From: Chloroflexota bacterium
GTDB taxonomy: Bacteria > Chloroflexota > Anaerolineae > Anaerolineales > Anaerolineaceae
DNA length: 64,000 nucleotides
Assembly (NCBI GenBank): GCA_016887485.1
Contig: CP069394.1
Coordinates: forward strand, 744,001-808,000
Reading direction: 5' to 3'
Made by a program: the position numbers and the translations under genes. Below the pieces are notes generated by a model. That model had not been told where the DNA came from and did not search any database. It saw only the letters and a program-made list of their open reading frames with translations. Of this stretch, positions 54,101 through 61,475 are shown in pieces (positions within the stretch are counted from its first letter, which is position 1; each line of letters starts with the position of its first letter).

Positions 54101-55931
54101 TTTCACTGGCACCGATGTTGACCTGACCAGCAGCACAGCCCCTGGAACGCTCTCAGCGGCTGTCAGCGGCTCCGGAGCGACATATCAGGTCTCAGTATCA
54201 GGTATGACGGATAGCGGCTTAGTGATCGCCTCAATACCGTCTGACAGCGCTGTGGACGCAGCCAACAATGCCAACGAAGATTCCACCAGTACGGATAATA
54301 GCGTGATCTATGATGTGACGGATCCAACCGTTACCGTTGAACAAGCTCCAACCCAAATCGACCCCACTCGCTTTACGCCCATCAACTTTGAAGTCACTTT
54401 TGATGAACCTGTCACGGGCTTCGACCCCAGTGATATTGACTTTACCGGCAGCACGGCGCCCGGCACTCTCTCCGCTGCAATTGGCGGGACAGGGCCGATC
54501 TACAATGTCCTGGTGAGCGGGATGACCGACAGTGGCTTGATCGTTGTTTCAATTCCCGCCAATGCCGCTGTGGATGCCTCTGGCAACAATAACGAGGCTT
54601 CAACCAGTACGGATAACAGCGTTACCTATGATGTCACGCCGCCAACCGTCACAATCAATCAAGGCTCAACACAACCAGACCCAACCAACACAGAACCCAT
54701 CGTATTCGATGTCATATTCAGTGAAGAAGTCATTGGTTTTGAGGATACTGATTTGGTCGTTGCCGGCATGGTCAACCCACCAGTCATCGTCATTAATGGC
54801 TCCGGTGACACCTATACGGTTGAAATCACCGGCCTAACGGATGGCGAAACGGTTACCGTTGATATCAGCGAGAACTCGGTCGTGGATAACTCCGGTAATG
54901 AAAACAGCGCTTCGTCAAGCACCGATAACAGTGTATCCTACGACATCACCTCAATTCAAATCATGGAAGCAGGCGTCATTGGCTGGCCGGGCAATCTGGT
55001 CATTCAAAACGACAAGAAATATACCCGCAGGTTTACCGAAATTGAGATCAATTTCGACTCTGATGCCTATGATCCTCCTGAAAACGATGATCCAGATGAT
55101 GTGACCAATCCGGAAAATTATTACCTGCTCCAACCCGGAGATAACGGAGAATTCGATGTAGCTACCTGTGATGTTGCCCACAATCTTGAGTTAAGCGGCT
55201 TGGATGACATTGCTATTACCGTTGGTCCCGTCACTTATGAAAACAACGCAGGTGCTGGACCATTCATTGCCACACTCACAGTTAATAATGGCACCAACCT
55301 GCCACTTGGGAAATATCGGTTGATGATTTGCGGCTCAACCACCATCATGGATCTGGCCGAGAATCCTCTGAACGACGGTGAAGATGCCATTTTGGACTTC
55401 ACCCTCATCAAACTGCCGGATGAACTGCCTCTTACGGGCTTCAACCAGAGTGGTGTCACGACCCTTCCCGAACAAACACTATCGTCTGCTTACAATAGCT
55501 CCGGCATGGTACTCTCTTTGCCGGGGTTAGGTGTCAGCGCTCAAATTGTGGGCGTTCCGCTGGAAAGTGATGGCTGGAACACTTCCTGGCTGGGCAATGA
55601 TGCAGGTTTCCTTGAAGGCAGCGCTTTCCCAACCACGGTAGGCAACACCGTCATCACCGGCCATATCTGGACTTCGACGAACAAGCCAGGGATCTTCCTC
55701 GACCTGAATACGTTGAGGTTTGGTGACGAAGTTCGCATCTACGCCTGGGGCAGAGTGCATACCTACAAGGTGTTAAGCAATTACCTGGTCAGTGATACCA
55801 ACGTCTCGAATGTCATGCAAAGCGAAATTGCGGATTGGCTGACACTGCTGACCTGTGACGGCTACGATCCCGAAACCGGCACCTACGCCTACCGCAGAGT
55901 TGTCCGGGCAATTTTGGTGAGTATCGAATAG
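51141..55931 (+). CDS. Giant secreted Ig-repeat surface protein with LPLTG motif and C-terminal sortase domain
   Basis: 1596 residues from ATG 51141 (GGAGG 4 nt upstream). Signal peptide with hydrophobic core FFIIIIILVTAFIPISG and likely cleavage after VNA. Then: a nidogen-like beta region (about 40-230), a fibronectin-III-like domain, two cadherin-like domains, two Ig-like domains (VGQNYTVSVSVAPSSGAGMP), five tandem Ig-type repeats (742-1269), a further beta domain, the motif LPLTG (1429-1433), and a sortase-like domain with His1508 (ITGHIW), Cys1572 (LLTCDGY) and Arg1585/1586. No membrane segment follows. It is probably an adhesin or envelope scaffold, perhaps self-processing or cross-linking. 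A terminator follows. Confidence 0.88.
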   Translation: MTRKEEIFHHAHPRSTKPFFIIIIILVTAFIPISGFNLSEVNAEDLNLPPETYYAGTDTDLRGDDRYSSAFNIGFDFTYFGNTYSTFQATTNGLIYFGGGDYYHYANSPIPSTGTPNNAIYAFWDDLYSYDDTQLVLYRTIGEVGSRELIVQWTNYGYFASDLPMGTFQVILYEGTNNIRIQYRQLLTASRSYGQSATIGLENAAGTAAVQYSYDTESLDPEQSILFTPSGSTYVYNSGAAYEGVYLYADYPPPNVPALISPANGSAGVTTSPTFDWDDTIGADAYNLVVSTNSNLSSPIINQTNLNGTSYSASGLSVGPTYYWGVEAVNAYGSTWSSIWNFTTAAGNSAPNDIILSNNSISQGLPSGTTVGGLSTTDPDAGDTHTYALVAGAGSSDNASFSISSSTLLTAVSLSAGDYTIRIRSTDSGSPALYVEESFTITVTEANVAPTDISLSSTTINENVPANATVGTLSTTDANSSDSFTYTLVAGTGDTDNNAFGISGSSLTINSSPDYETKSSYSIRIRSTDLGGLSTDKQFTIQVNDLSENTTTTITSDTPDPSVVGQNYTVSVSVAPSSGAGMPSGSVQIGDGVNFCTASLSAGTGSCSLPSTSAGTKTITANYSGVTGWLISSDTESHSVAKADTTTTITSITPEPSELGGDYTIYMTVTTNAPSTSLISSGTINVTVGTTTTGVPITNGQASLLVTGNSTGTVTIIATYLGDASHFNTSSDTENHEVEDTTPPDVEIDQETGQNDPTNSSPILFNVDFSESVTGLTGDDISFTGSTAPGTLAASVLGSGASYSVSVSGMTGSGLVVISIPADSAFDPSNNGNTASNNIDNSVTFDITNPTVTIDQSSGQADPTALSPILFDVEFSEAVTGFTASDVSFAGSTTPGTLSGAITGSGTTYQVSVSGMTGSGTVVVSIPANSAIDQVGNNNEASTSTDNSVEYDVTPPTVTINQASTQSDPTNASPIVFDVVFSESVTGFTGTDVDLTSSTAPGTLSAAVSGSGATYQVSVSGMTDSGLVIASIPSDSAVDAANNANEDSTSTDNSVIYDVTDPTVTVEQAPTQIDPTRFTPINFEVTFDEPVTGFDPSDIDFTGSTAPGTLSAAIGGTGPIYNVLVSGMTDSGLIVVSIPANAAVDASGNNNEASTSTDNSVTYDVTPPTVTINQGSTQPDPTNTEPIVFDVIFSEEVIGFEDTDLVVAGMVNPPVIVINGSGDTYTVEITGLTDGETVTVDISENSVVDNSGNENSASSSTDNSVSYDITSIQIMEAGVIGWPGNLVIQNDKKYTRRFTEIEINFDSDAYDPPENDDPDDVTNPENYYLLQPGDNGEFDVATCDVAHNLELSGLDDIAITVGPVTYENNAGAGPFIATLTVNNGTNLPLGKYRLMICGSTTIMDLAENPLNDGEDAILDFTLIKLPDELPLTGFNQSGVTTLPEQTLSSAYNSSGMVLSLPGLGVSAQIVGVPLESDGWNTSWLGNDAGFLEGSAFPTTVGNTVITGHIWTSTNKPGIFLDLNTLRFGDEVRIYAWGRVHTYKVLSNYLVSDTNVSNVMQSEIADWLTLLTCDGYDPETGTYAYRRVVRAILVSIE
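53364..54947 (+). repeat. Five tandem 106-codon Ig-type repeats
   Basis: Units begin at 53364, 53682, 54000, 54318 and 54636 and are 318, 318, 318, 318 and 312 bp long. Each starts T-x-P-x-V and contains DPT..SPI.F.V.FSE.VTGF, then GSTAPGTL, VSGMT.SG, and ends STDNSV.YDV. The units diverge in DNA but keep exact length, apart from the slightly shorter and most divergent last unit. Confidence 0.9.
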
Positions 55932-55958
55932 ACCACAATCGCACGATTGACTATAATA

Positions 55959-55994
55959 GGGCTTGTTACTCCCCACGGGTAACAAGCCTTTTTA
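55959..55994 (+). terminator. Terminator of the surface-protein gene
   Basis: GGCTTGTTAC (55960-55969) and GTAACAAGCC (55979-55988), a perfect 10-bp stem, then TTTTTACT. Confidence 0.9.
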
Positions 55995-56031
55995 CTAATT
56001 GTGGTAATCTACCGAAAGACATAATACCGCC

Positions 56032-56625
56032 GTGAATAAAATTCAAGCCCTGTCCCAAATCGTAACCGAGGTTAATGATCTGACTGATTCACCTCTCTAT
56101 TCCTATCGGAAAGAGAATGGTTATTACCCAGTCCCCGGTGAGGGCGATCCAGAGGCTAGGCTGCTCTTTATCGGTGAAGCGCCGGGAAAACTCGAAGCCG
56201 AGACCGGCAGGCCTTTCGTCGGCCGGGCAGGGAAAGATCTCGATGGGCTTCTGGAAGCCAATGGGCTTGAGCGTAAAGAAGTATTCATCACAAACATCGT
56301 AAAGGACCGGCCACCAGGTAATCGAGCGCCCACCAAAGCTGAAATCAAGCTCTATGCTGTTTTTCTCATCCGCCAGATTGAGATCATCCAACCAAAGGTT
56401 ATCGCCACCCTGGGACGTTACTCTATGGAGTTCATGCTGACCCATTTTGACCTACCCGAAAAGCACGAAAAGATAGGTGCACTGCATGGGCAGCCCCTGA
56501 GCGCTTTGTCATTTTATGGGAATGTGATTCTCTTTCCTCTTTATCACCCTGCAGCCATTTTCTATAATCGCAAATTGGAGCCTGAATTAGCAGCAGACTT
56601 TGCGAAATTGGTTTCACTGCTTTAA
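56032..56625 (+). CDS. Uracil-DNA glycosylase, family 4-like, without Fe-S cysteines
   Basis: 197 residues. Family motifs: LLFIGEAPGKLEAETGRPFV and GRAGKDLDGLLEANGL, then VFITNIVKDRPPGNRAPTKA, IQPKVIATLGRYSMEFML and the C-terminal LYHPAAIFYNRKL. Typical family 4 enzymes hold a [4Fe-4S] cluster with four Cys. Here the KCRPP position is KDRPP, and the whole protein has no Cys. It may remove uracil from DNA without a cluster, or have changed function. The start codon is GTG at 56032; no strong ribosome binding site is seen. It stands alone after a terminator. Confidence 0.85.
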   Translation: MNKIQALSQIVTEVNDLTDSPLYSYRKENGYYPVPGEGDPEARLLFIGEAPGKLEAETGRPFVGRAGKDLDGLLEANGLERKEVFITNIVKDRPPGNRAPTKAEIKLYAVFLIRQIEIIQPKVIATLGRYSMEFMLTHFDLPEKHEKIGALHGQPLSALSFYGNVILFPLYHPAAIFYNRKLEPELAADFAKLVSLL

Positions 56626-56702
56626 TTCATTTGATGATATTTCTTGAATAATTCCCTCAATAATTAATTTTACTTAGATTTATTTCTCGCATTTCCGCCG
56701 TC

Positions 56703-56731
56703 TTGACCAAAATAGAATAAGTTGTTACACT
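56703..56731 (+). promoter_or_regulatory. Promoter of the small conserved protein gene
   Basis: TTGACC (56703-56708), a 17-nt spacer, then TACACT (56726-56731), about 39 bp before the start codon. Confidence 0.6.
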
Positions 56732-56769
56732 GAAAAAGTAAGATATTCCTACTTAGAAGGGAGTTTTAA

Positions 56770-56967
56770 ATGGCTTTTTCATTCACTAACTCTAAAGGCA
56801 AGAAATATTTCTTGCACCGCAAAGTTGTAACATCAAAAACTGGTAAAGACAGGGAATTGTTTTTCTTCGCTGGCGATCTTCGGCCTGATTTCGCAGTAAA
56901 CGAAGTCCCCGCAGGTAAAAAAGTTGTTGAATTAGATTCTGGTCTGCCTGTCCTAAAGAAAATCTGA
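56770..56967 (+). CDS. Small conserved hypothetical protein, 65 aa
   Basis: A basic 65-residue protein starting MAFSFTNSKGKKYFLHRKVV and ending LDSGLPVLKKI. Small proteins with this start and end (an N-terminal F-x-NSKG and a C-terminal G-LPVLKK) occur in many bacteria, but no function is known to me. It has its own promoter, a GGGAG site and a terminator, so it is an independently expressed unit. Confidence 0.75.
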   Translation: MAFSFTNSKGKKYFLHRKVVTSKTGKDRELFFFAGDLRPDFAVNEVPAGKKVVELDSGLPVLKKI

Positions 56968-57012
56968 TCGCAGAATAAAAGTTTCATAGTTGCAACTATT
57001 GAAGATTAACTA

Positions 57013-57049
57013 AAAACACTGCTCGTTATCAAACAAGCAGTGTTTTATT
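57013..57049 (+). terminator. Terminator of the small conserved protein gene
   Basis: AAAACACTGCT (57013-57023) and AGCAGTGTTTT (57036-57046), a perfect stem followed by ATTA; the T-run is part of the right arm. Confidence 0.75.
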
Positions 57050-57201
57050 ATTGAGTAGAAACGCCTATTTCCGCTGTTTACGGGTTGCCACATCAAAATC
57101 AACTGCATCCACAAGCACTGCGCTTTTGACCATGTATTGCATGGAAATATCATCCCCCTCAGGTTCATGCCCTCAGTCAATGACATCATGACGATGGTAA
57201 A

Positions 57202-57372
57202 TTAAAGACAACGGCAAAGGCATTTATAAAAATCTGATCTTCTCCAATTATTCCCAAGGAAGGCCATTTTGGTCTGGTCGGAATTGATAAGAGGGAGTCC
57301 CTGCTTAGAGAGCGCCTGCAAATCCAAAATTAACCGGATGGCGGCCTTCTTATCCAAGCTGAAATCCCGCAT
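57202..57372 (-). pseudogene. Possible remnant of a radical SAM-type gene
   Basis: A 56-codon minus-strand frame reads MRDFSLDKKAAIRLILDLQA, followed by LSKQGLPLINSDQTKMAFLG and NNWRRSDFYKC. The segment ALSKQGLPLINS resembles the region after the barrel in B12-binding/SPASM-type radical SAM proteins, where L-K-x-GYPI-x-NS is common. Nothing before or after continues the family, so it would be a decayed fragment. This is a motif-level impression; it may be a chance frame. The rest of 57050-57430 holds no gene. Confidence 0.35.
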
Positions 57373-57430
57373 CCCCGAATTTAAGCTATACTTTGTTGGT
57401 TAGGTTTCATATTTCCTGTCAGGCCTTTAC

Positions 57431-58498
57431 TTGTACACTCATCAAAAGAACATCAAAGACACCATACTACGACCTTTGATCGCTGCAGTAATTGGATTAT
57501 TTGCAGGCGGTTTATTTGTCCTATTGACGGGCAATTCCCCTTTGAAGGCATTTCAGGTCCTCCTAAAAGCAGGCTTTGGTTGTAGCAGCGGCAATAATTG
57601 CGCCATCCTTACAACGCTTCAATTCGCAACCCCGCTGATCTTTATGGGCCTGTCTGCAGCGGTCGCCTTTCGGGTCGGTCTCTTTAGCATTGGTCAGATG
57701 GGACAAATGTTATTAGGCGCTGCAGCCGCTAATTGGATTGCCAGTCGATTTACCTTGCCATTCGTCATCCATCCTTTGACAGCCCTCATTGCAGCTATTC
57801 TATTCGGCATGACCTATGCCATCCTCCCCGCACTCCTAAAGCTCCATTTCAATATCAACGAGATCCTCTCGACCATCCTGTTGAATTACATCGCTCTCTA
57901 TCTGGTCGGTTTCATCCCTTCGGGTTTTGGACAGTGGATACCCGAAAGCGCCCGGATACCTTCATTGACACCAACAACCAAGTTAAACCTTGGATTCTTT
58001 ATCGCGCTCGCCATCGTCGCCTTATCGCTCATTTGGTTCTACCGAACCGCCTCCGGGTATGAGACCCGTATGTCCGGTGACAATAAGACTTTTGCGAAGT
58101 ATGGCGGTGTCAACTCCATTCGAGCCATCTATGTGGGTATGATGATTTCAGGTGCGCTGGCCGGTCTGGCAGGCGGGATCGAAATCCTGGGTGTTCATTA
58201 TCGTTTCGTGGATAATTTCACCAGTTCTGATGTCTTTGATGGCGTGATGGTTGCCCTGCTGGGGTCAGCCCACCCCATTGGGATATTGTTCTCATCCTTT
58301 GTCCTCGGTGGTGTCCGGCTGGCAGCCATGACTGGGCTCTCCATTCAATTGGGTATTCCCCGTTCCATCGGTGGAATGATTGTCTCAACAATGGTCATTG
58401 TGATGGGTGCAGAGGGTGTCTATACGAAGATAAAAGAAATCTTCACGAAAATACTCGCTAAATCCCAGAAACTTCTAACAAATAAAAAACCGAGTTGA
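57431..58498 (+). CDS. BMP/nucleoside-type ABC transporter permease (extra copy)
   Basis: 355 residues with about eight to ten membrane segments of the branched-chain/ribose permease family. FMGLSAAVAFRVGLFSIGQM and GQMLLGAAAANWIASRF are the typical core; SGALAGLAGGIEILGVHYRF follows. It is clearly homologous to the permease at 60358-61473, sharing the GF-C-S/C insert after the first helix, but is on the opposite strand and has no ATPase or binding protein beside it. The start TTG at 57431 is weakly supported. It probably pairs with the ATPase of the adjacent system. Confidence 0.85.
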   Translation: MYTHQKNIKDTILRPLIAAVIGLFAGGLFVLLTGNSPLKAFQVLLKAGFGCSSGNNCAILTTLQFATPLIFMGLSAAVAFRVGLFSIGQMGQMLLGAAAANWIASRFTLPFVIHPLTALIAAILFGMTYAILPALLKLHFNINEILSTILLNYIALYLVGFIPSGFGQWIPESARIPSLTPTTKLNLGFFIALAIVALSLIWFYRTASGYETRMSGDNKTFAKYGGVNSIRAIYVGMMISGALAGLAGGIEILGVHYRFVDNFTSSDVFDGVMVALLGSAHPIGILFSSFVLGGVRLAAMTGLSIQLGIPRSIGGMIVSTMVIVMGAEGVYTKIKEIFTKILAKSQKLLTNKKPS

Positions 58499-58520
58499 GA
58501 AATTCAACTCGGTTTTATTT
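58486..58520. terminator. Bidirectional terminator between convergent permease and phosphorylase genes
   Basis: AAAACCGAGTTGA / TCAACTCGGTTTT, a perfect 13-bp stem with a 5-nt loop, flanked by A-run and T-run. It overlaps the 3' end of the plus-strand permease gene. Confidence 0.92.
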
Positions 58521-58538
58521 TATCTATCGGAAGATCAT

Positions 58539-59267
58539 TTAGCCTGCATTGTCATTCTTGGCGATCGCCAGCATACTCTCCAGGGCAATGGTGATCATAT
58601 CCAACTCACCTTGCAGGTACTTTTCCTCACCCCAGACCGGTTTAATTTCATTATTCGTCCCATCAGAGGCATATAGAGCGCCAGTCCGCAGGCCGCGGAA
58701 TTGACCAACGATGAAAAGGGTATCGCTTTCCATTTCCACGGAAACCAAGCCTGCCTTTTTTAACAAGCCCGGTTCATAGAGCTCTCGTGGGCTGTAAAAG
58801 GCATCCCCAGCGATGCCCACACCAACGGTATATGGGATCTCAAGGGCAACTGCTGTTTTCACCAGGGTCTCCAGGACCTCGTAGGTGGGCACAGCAGGGA
58901 ATTCTATGGGTAGATAGGCATTGGCAGTGCCCCCTTCCCGCACAGTGCCGCTGGCGATGATAATATCGCCAGGTCCCTGGTCCTCCTGGAAAACGCCGCA
59001 GGACCCCACCCGTACAAAGGTGTCAGTACCCAAATTCGCCAGTTCTTCCATGCAAATCGCAACGGCTGGGCCGCCCATGCCGGTGCCACAGGAGGTCAGT
59101 TTCACACCCTTGTAATAGCCCGTGTAAACCACGATCCCACGATCATCAGCAACCTTCTCCATGTCATCAAATCGTTCCGCAATCCGTGCCGCCCGGCGTT
59201 GGGAGCCTGGACAAAGGACATAGCGGGATACCTGTTCAGGTTGTGCTTTAATATGGAATTCCATCAA
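58539..59267 (-). CDS. Nucleoside phosphorylase (uridine phosphorylase type)
   Basis: 242 residues of the PNP/UDP family. SCGTGMGGPAVAICMEELAN binds phosphate/ribose; VRVGSCGVFQEDQGPGDIII and GLVSVEMESDTLFIVGQFRG (the EMES ribose-binding element) are typical of trimeric-hexameric NP-I enzymes. It cleaves a nucleoside with phosphate to base and (deoxy)ribose 1-phosphate. Its place at the end of a nucleoside importer operon fits salvage of imported nucleosides. Uridine versus purine preference cannot be fixed from sequence here. Confidence 0.9.
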   Translation of the reverse strand: MMEFHIKAQPEQVSRYVLCPGSQRRAARIAERFDDMEKVADDRGIVVYTGYYKGVKLTSCGTGMGGPAVAICMEELANLGTDTFVRVGSCGVFQEDQGPGDIIIASGTVREGGTANAYLPIEFPAVPTYEVLETLVKTAVALEIPYTVGVGIAGDAFYSPRELYEPGLLKKAGLVSVEMESDTLFIVGQFRGLRTGALYASDGTNNEIKPVWGEEKYLQGELDMITIALESMLAIAKNDNAG

Positions 59268-59341
59268 TCTCTCCTTTTGAAGTATTAAAGCAAGCCCCGG
59301 TTCTCACCGAGGCTCGCCATGTTCAAACAATAACTTACAGA

Positions 59342-60361
59342 CTATTCAGCATCAACGGGTTCAGCTTCCTTGTGAGTTTGCATCTCTCGTGAGCTGAAAT
59401 ATTTCCGTTTATTGATCAATGTAGCAAGTTTGGCCCGCAGGGCAACCAACACCAAGGCGACAATCGTCGCGATGAAAGGCAGCACCTGCACCAGGCTTGG
59501 CGGAAGTTCAGTCACGTTCTGAAGCCGGATAGCTGCTGCATCTGCAAAGCCAAAGAACAGCCCCGAGAAATAAACACCAATCGGATGGTTGAAGCCAAAG
59601 AGGGCTGCTGAAATGCCCAACCAGCCTCGGCCATTACTCATATTACGGGTGAAGAGGGTCAAATGCCCAACCGAAAGGAAAGCACCACCAAGGGCTGCCA
59701 GTGCGCCACTGATCACCAGGGCAAAGATCTGCACCCGGTTCACGTTGATGCCAACCGTGCGAGCCGCTTCGATATTCTCACCAACGGCGCGGATATGGCG
59801 GCCAAACTTCGTGTGGAACAGGACAAAATATCCTACGATGCTGAGGACGACCGCTGCGTATACGATGATGTTATAACCACTCAGCAGTTCACCAAGGACT
59901 GGGATATTCTTGATAACTGGCAACTCAATATCCGGTAGCTGAACAATGCTGGGATCGGACCAGGTACCCACCTGGCCGAACATCACACGCATCATAAAGA
60001 CGGTCAGTTCCAGCAACATCAGGTTGATGGCAATTGCCAGGATCACCAGGTTCACCTTATATTTGATGTAAAGGAAGGCAAAGAAAGCGCCCAACAGACC
60101 GCCCGAGAGCATGGCTACAACCAGTGCCAGATAGGTACTCGCAACCGGTGGCATTGGCAGGAACGGGTTATGCTGAATGTAATAGGCGCTGATGATTCCC
60201 AGGAACGCGCCCAGAAGCATTTTCCCTTCCAGTGCAAGGTTCAACACACCTGCCCGGTTACAAATTGCGCCACCTAAAGCTGCCAGGATGATTGGTGTTC
60301 CCAGGCGAATGGCACTAGAAAATAACGGTATGGTGAAGAAGTTAAGGAAATCCTGCATCAT
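59342..60361 (-). CDS. Nucleoside ABC transporter permease (BmpD/NupQ type)
   Basis: 339 residues, membrane protein of the branched-chain permease family. N-terminal FSSAIRLGTPIILAALGGAI, CNRAGVLNLALEGKMLLGAF and the C-terminal ALGGAFLSVGHLTLFTRNMS are typical of BMP-system second permeases. The start overlaps the stop of the neighbouring permease by 4 nt (ATGA), showing translational coupling. It forms the channel with the other permease. Confidence 0.9.
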   Translation of the reverse strand: MMQDFLNFFTIPLFSSAIRLGTPIILAALGGAICNRAGVLNLALEGKMLLGAFLGIISAYYIQHNPFLPMPPVASTYLALVVAMLSGGLLGAFFAFLYIKYKVNLVILAIAINLMLLELTVFMMRVMFGQVGTWSDPSIVQLPDIELPVIKNIPVLGELLSGYNIIVYAAVVLSIVGYFVLFHTKFGRHIRAVGENIEAARTVGINVNRVQIFALVISGALAALGGAFLSVGHLTLFTRNMSNGRGWLGISAALFGFNHPIGVYFSGLFFGFADAAAIRLQNVTELPPSLVQVLPFIATIVALVLVALRAKLATLINKRKYFSSREMQTHKEAEPVDAE

Positions 60362-61473
60362 TCACCTCCTTCCTTGATGGCTTTTCTCTCTTTGAATTTA
60401 GCAACTTTGTTACGGACCCAATTGATGCCGCCGAGGAAGAAATTATCCGAAGCAACAAAGAGGATGATGAATGCGATGATCACACCGCCTAATTCTCTTG
60501 GCACTTTGAGCTGAATTTGCAGTCCCAGTTGAGCGCCTAAACGGACACCAGCAAACAGGATGGCAACAATCACCACGCCGATTGGATGGGTCTGGCCCAA
60601 AATGGCCACACTAACGCCATCAAAACCAAGGCCAGTGGAATAACCGGTCATGATCCGGTGATTCACGCCCATTACCTCAATCGCACCAGCCAACCCGGCC
60701 AAGGCACCGCTGATAATCATGCCGCGTAAGGCTGCTTTTTCATTCTTTATGCCGCCATATTTGGCAAATCGAGGTGCGTTACCTGACATCCGCTGTTCGT
60801 ATCCGGTGGAAGTACGCCACAAGAGGAAGTAAATGACCGCCGCCATGATTATGGCGATCACAAAACCCACTCCCCAACGTGAGCTAGGCAGGAACGAAGG
60901 CAACCATGCGGTTTCTTTGATGATAAATGAGTGAGCAGCTGAACCCGCATCCGCACGCAGAGGGAAGTTCACCACCCACTCCAGAAATAGAATCGCGACC
61001 TCATTCAGCATGATCGTCGAAATCAGCTCATTAACCCCAAGTTTCACCTTTAAAACACCGGGGATGTATCCATATAGGCCACCGATCACCACCGCTGCCA
61101 AAATAATGACAATGGGATGAATGACATAAGGGAGGTCCAGGGCATGGCCCAGCCAGGCTGCTGTGACCGCACCTAGCATCATTTGGCCTTCCTGACCGAG
61201 ACTGAACACACCCGTTCTGAATGCTACCAGGGCAGAAAGCCCCGTCAAAATCAGCGGTGTAGACCGTTCTAGGGTGGTCACGAAGGTACAGCGTTGCAAG
61301 CTTTCACAGTTAAAGCCGGAATTAAAAAGGACTTTGTATGCATCCAATGGTGATTTTCCAGTCGTCAAGACTAACAATGCAGCCACGATCAAACCGGAGA
61401 CAATAGCCAGCACAGGGACTAGCAGTGCATTTGTAAATTTCTTCTTTTTTTCTATATCCATATTGTCCCTCAC
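60358..61473 (-). CDS. Nucleoside ABC transporter permease (BmpC/NupP type)
   Basis: 371 residues. LILTGLSALVAFRTGVFSLG, QEGQMMLGAVTAAWLG and SGALAGLAGAIEVMGVNHRI mark the first permease of BMP-type nucleoside importers. A Cys-containing extracytoplasmic loop (SGFNCESLQRCTFVTTLERS) follows the first helix; the convergent paralogue at 57431 has a similar loop. The start is 2 nt after the ATPase gene, so expression is coupled. Confidence 0.9.
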   Translation of the reverse strand: MRDNMDIEKKKKFTNALLVPVLAIVSGLIVAALLVLTTGKSPLDAYKVLFNSGFNCESLQRCTFVTTLERSTPLILTGLSALVAFRTGVFSLGQEGQMMLGAVTAAWLGHALDLPYVIHPIVIILAAVVIGGLYGYIPGVLKVKLGVNELISTIMLNEVAILFLEWVVNFPLRADAGSAAHSFIIKETAWLPSFLPSSRWGVGFVIAIIMAAVIYFLLWRTSTGYEQRMSGNAPRFAKYGGIKNEKAALRGMIISGALAGLAGAIEVMGVNHRIMTGYSTGLGFDGVSVAILGQTHPIGVVIVAILFAGVRLGAQLGLQIQLKVPRELGGVIIAFIILFVASDNFFLGGINWVRNKVAKFKERKAIKEGGE

Positions 61474-61475
61474 CT

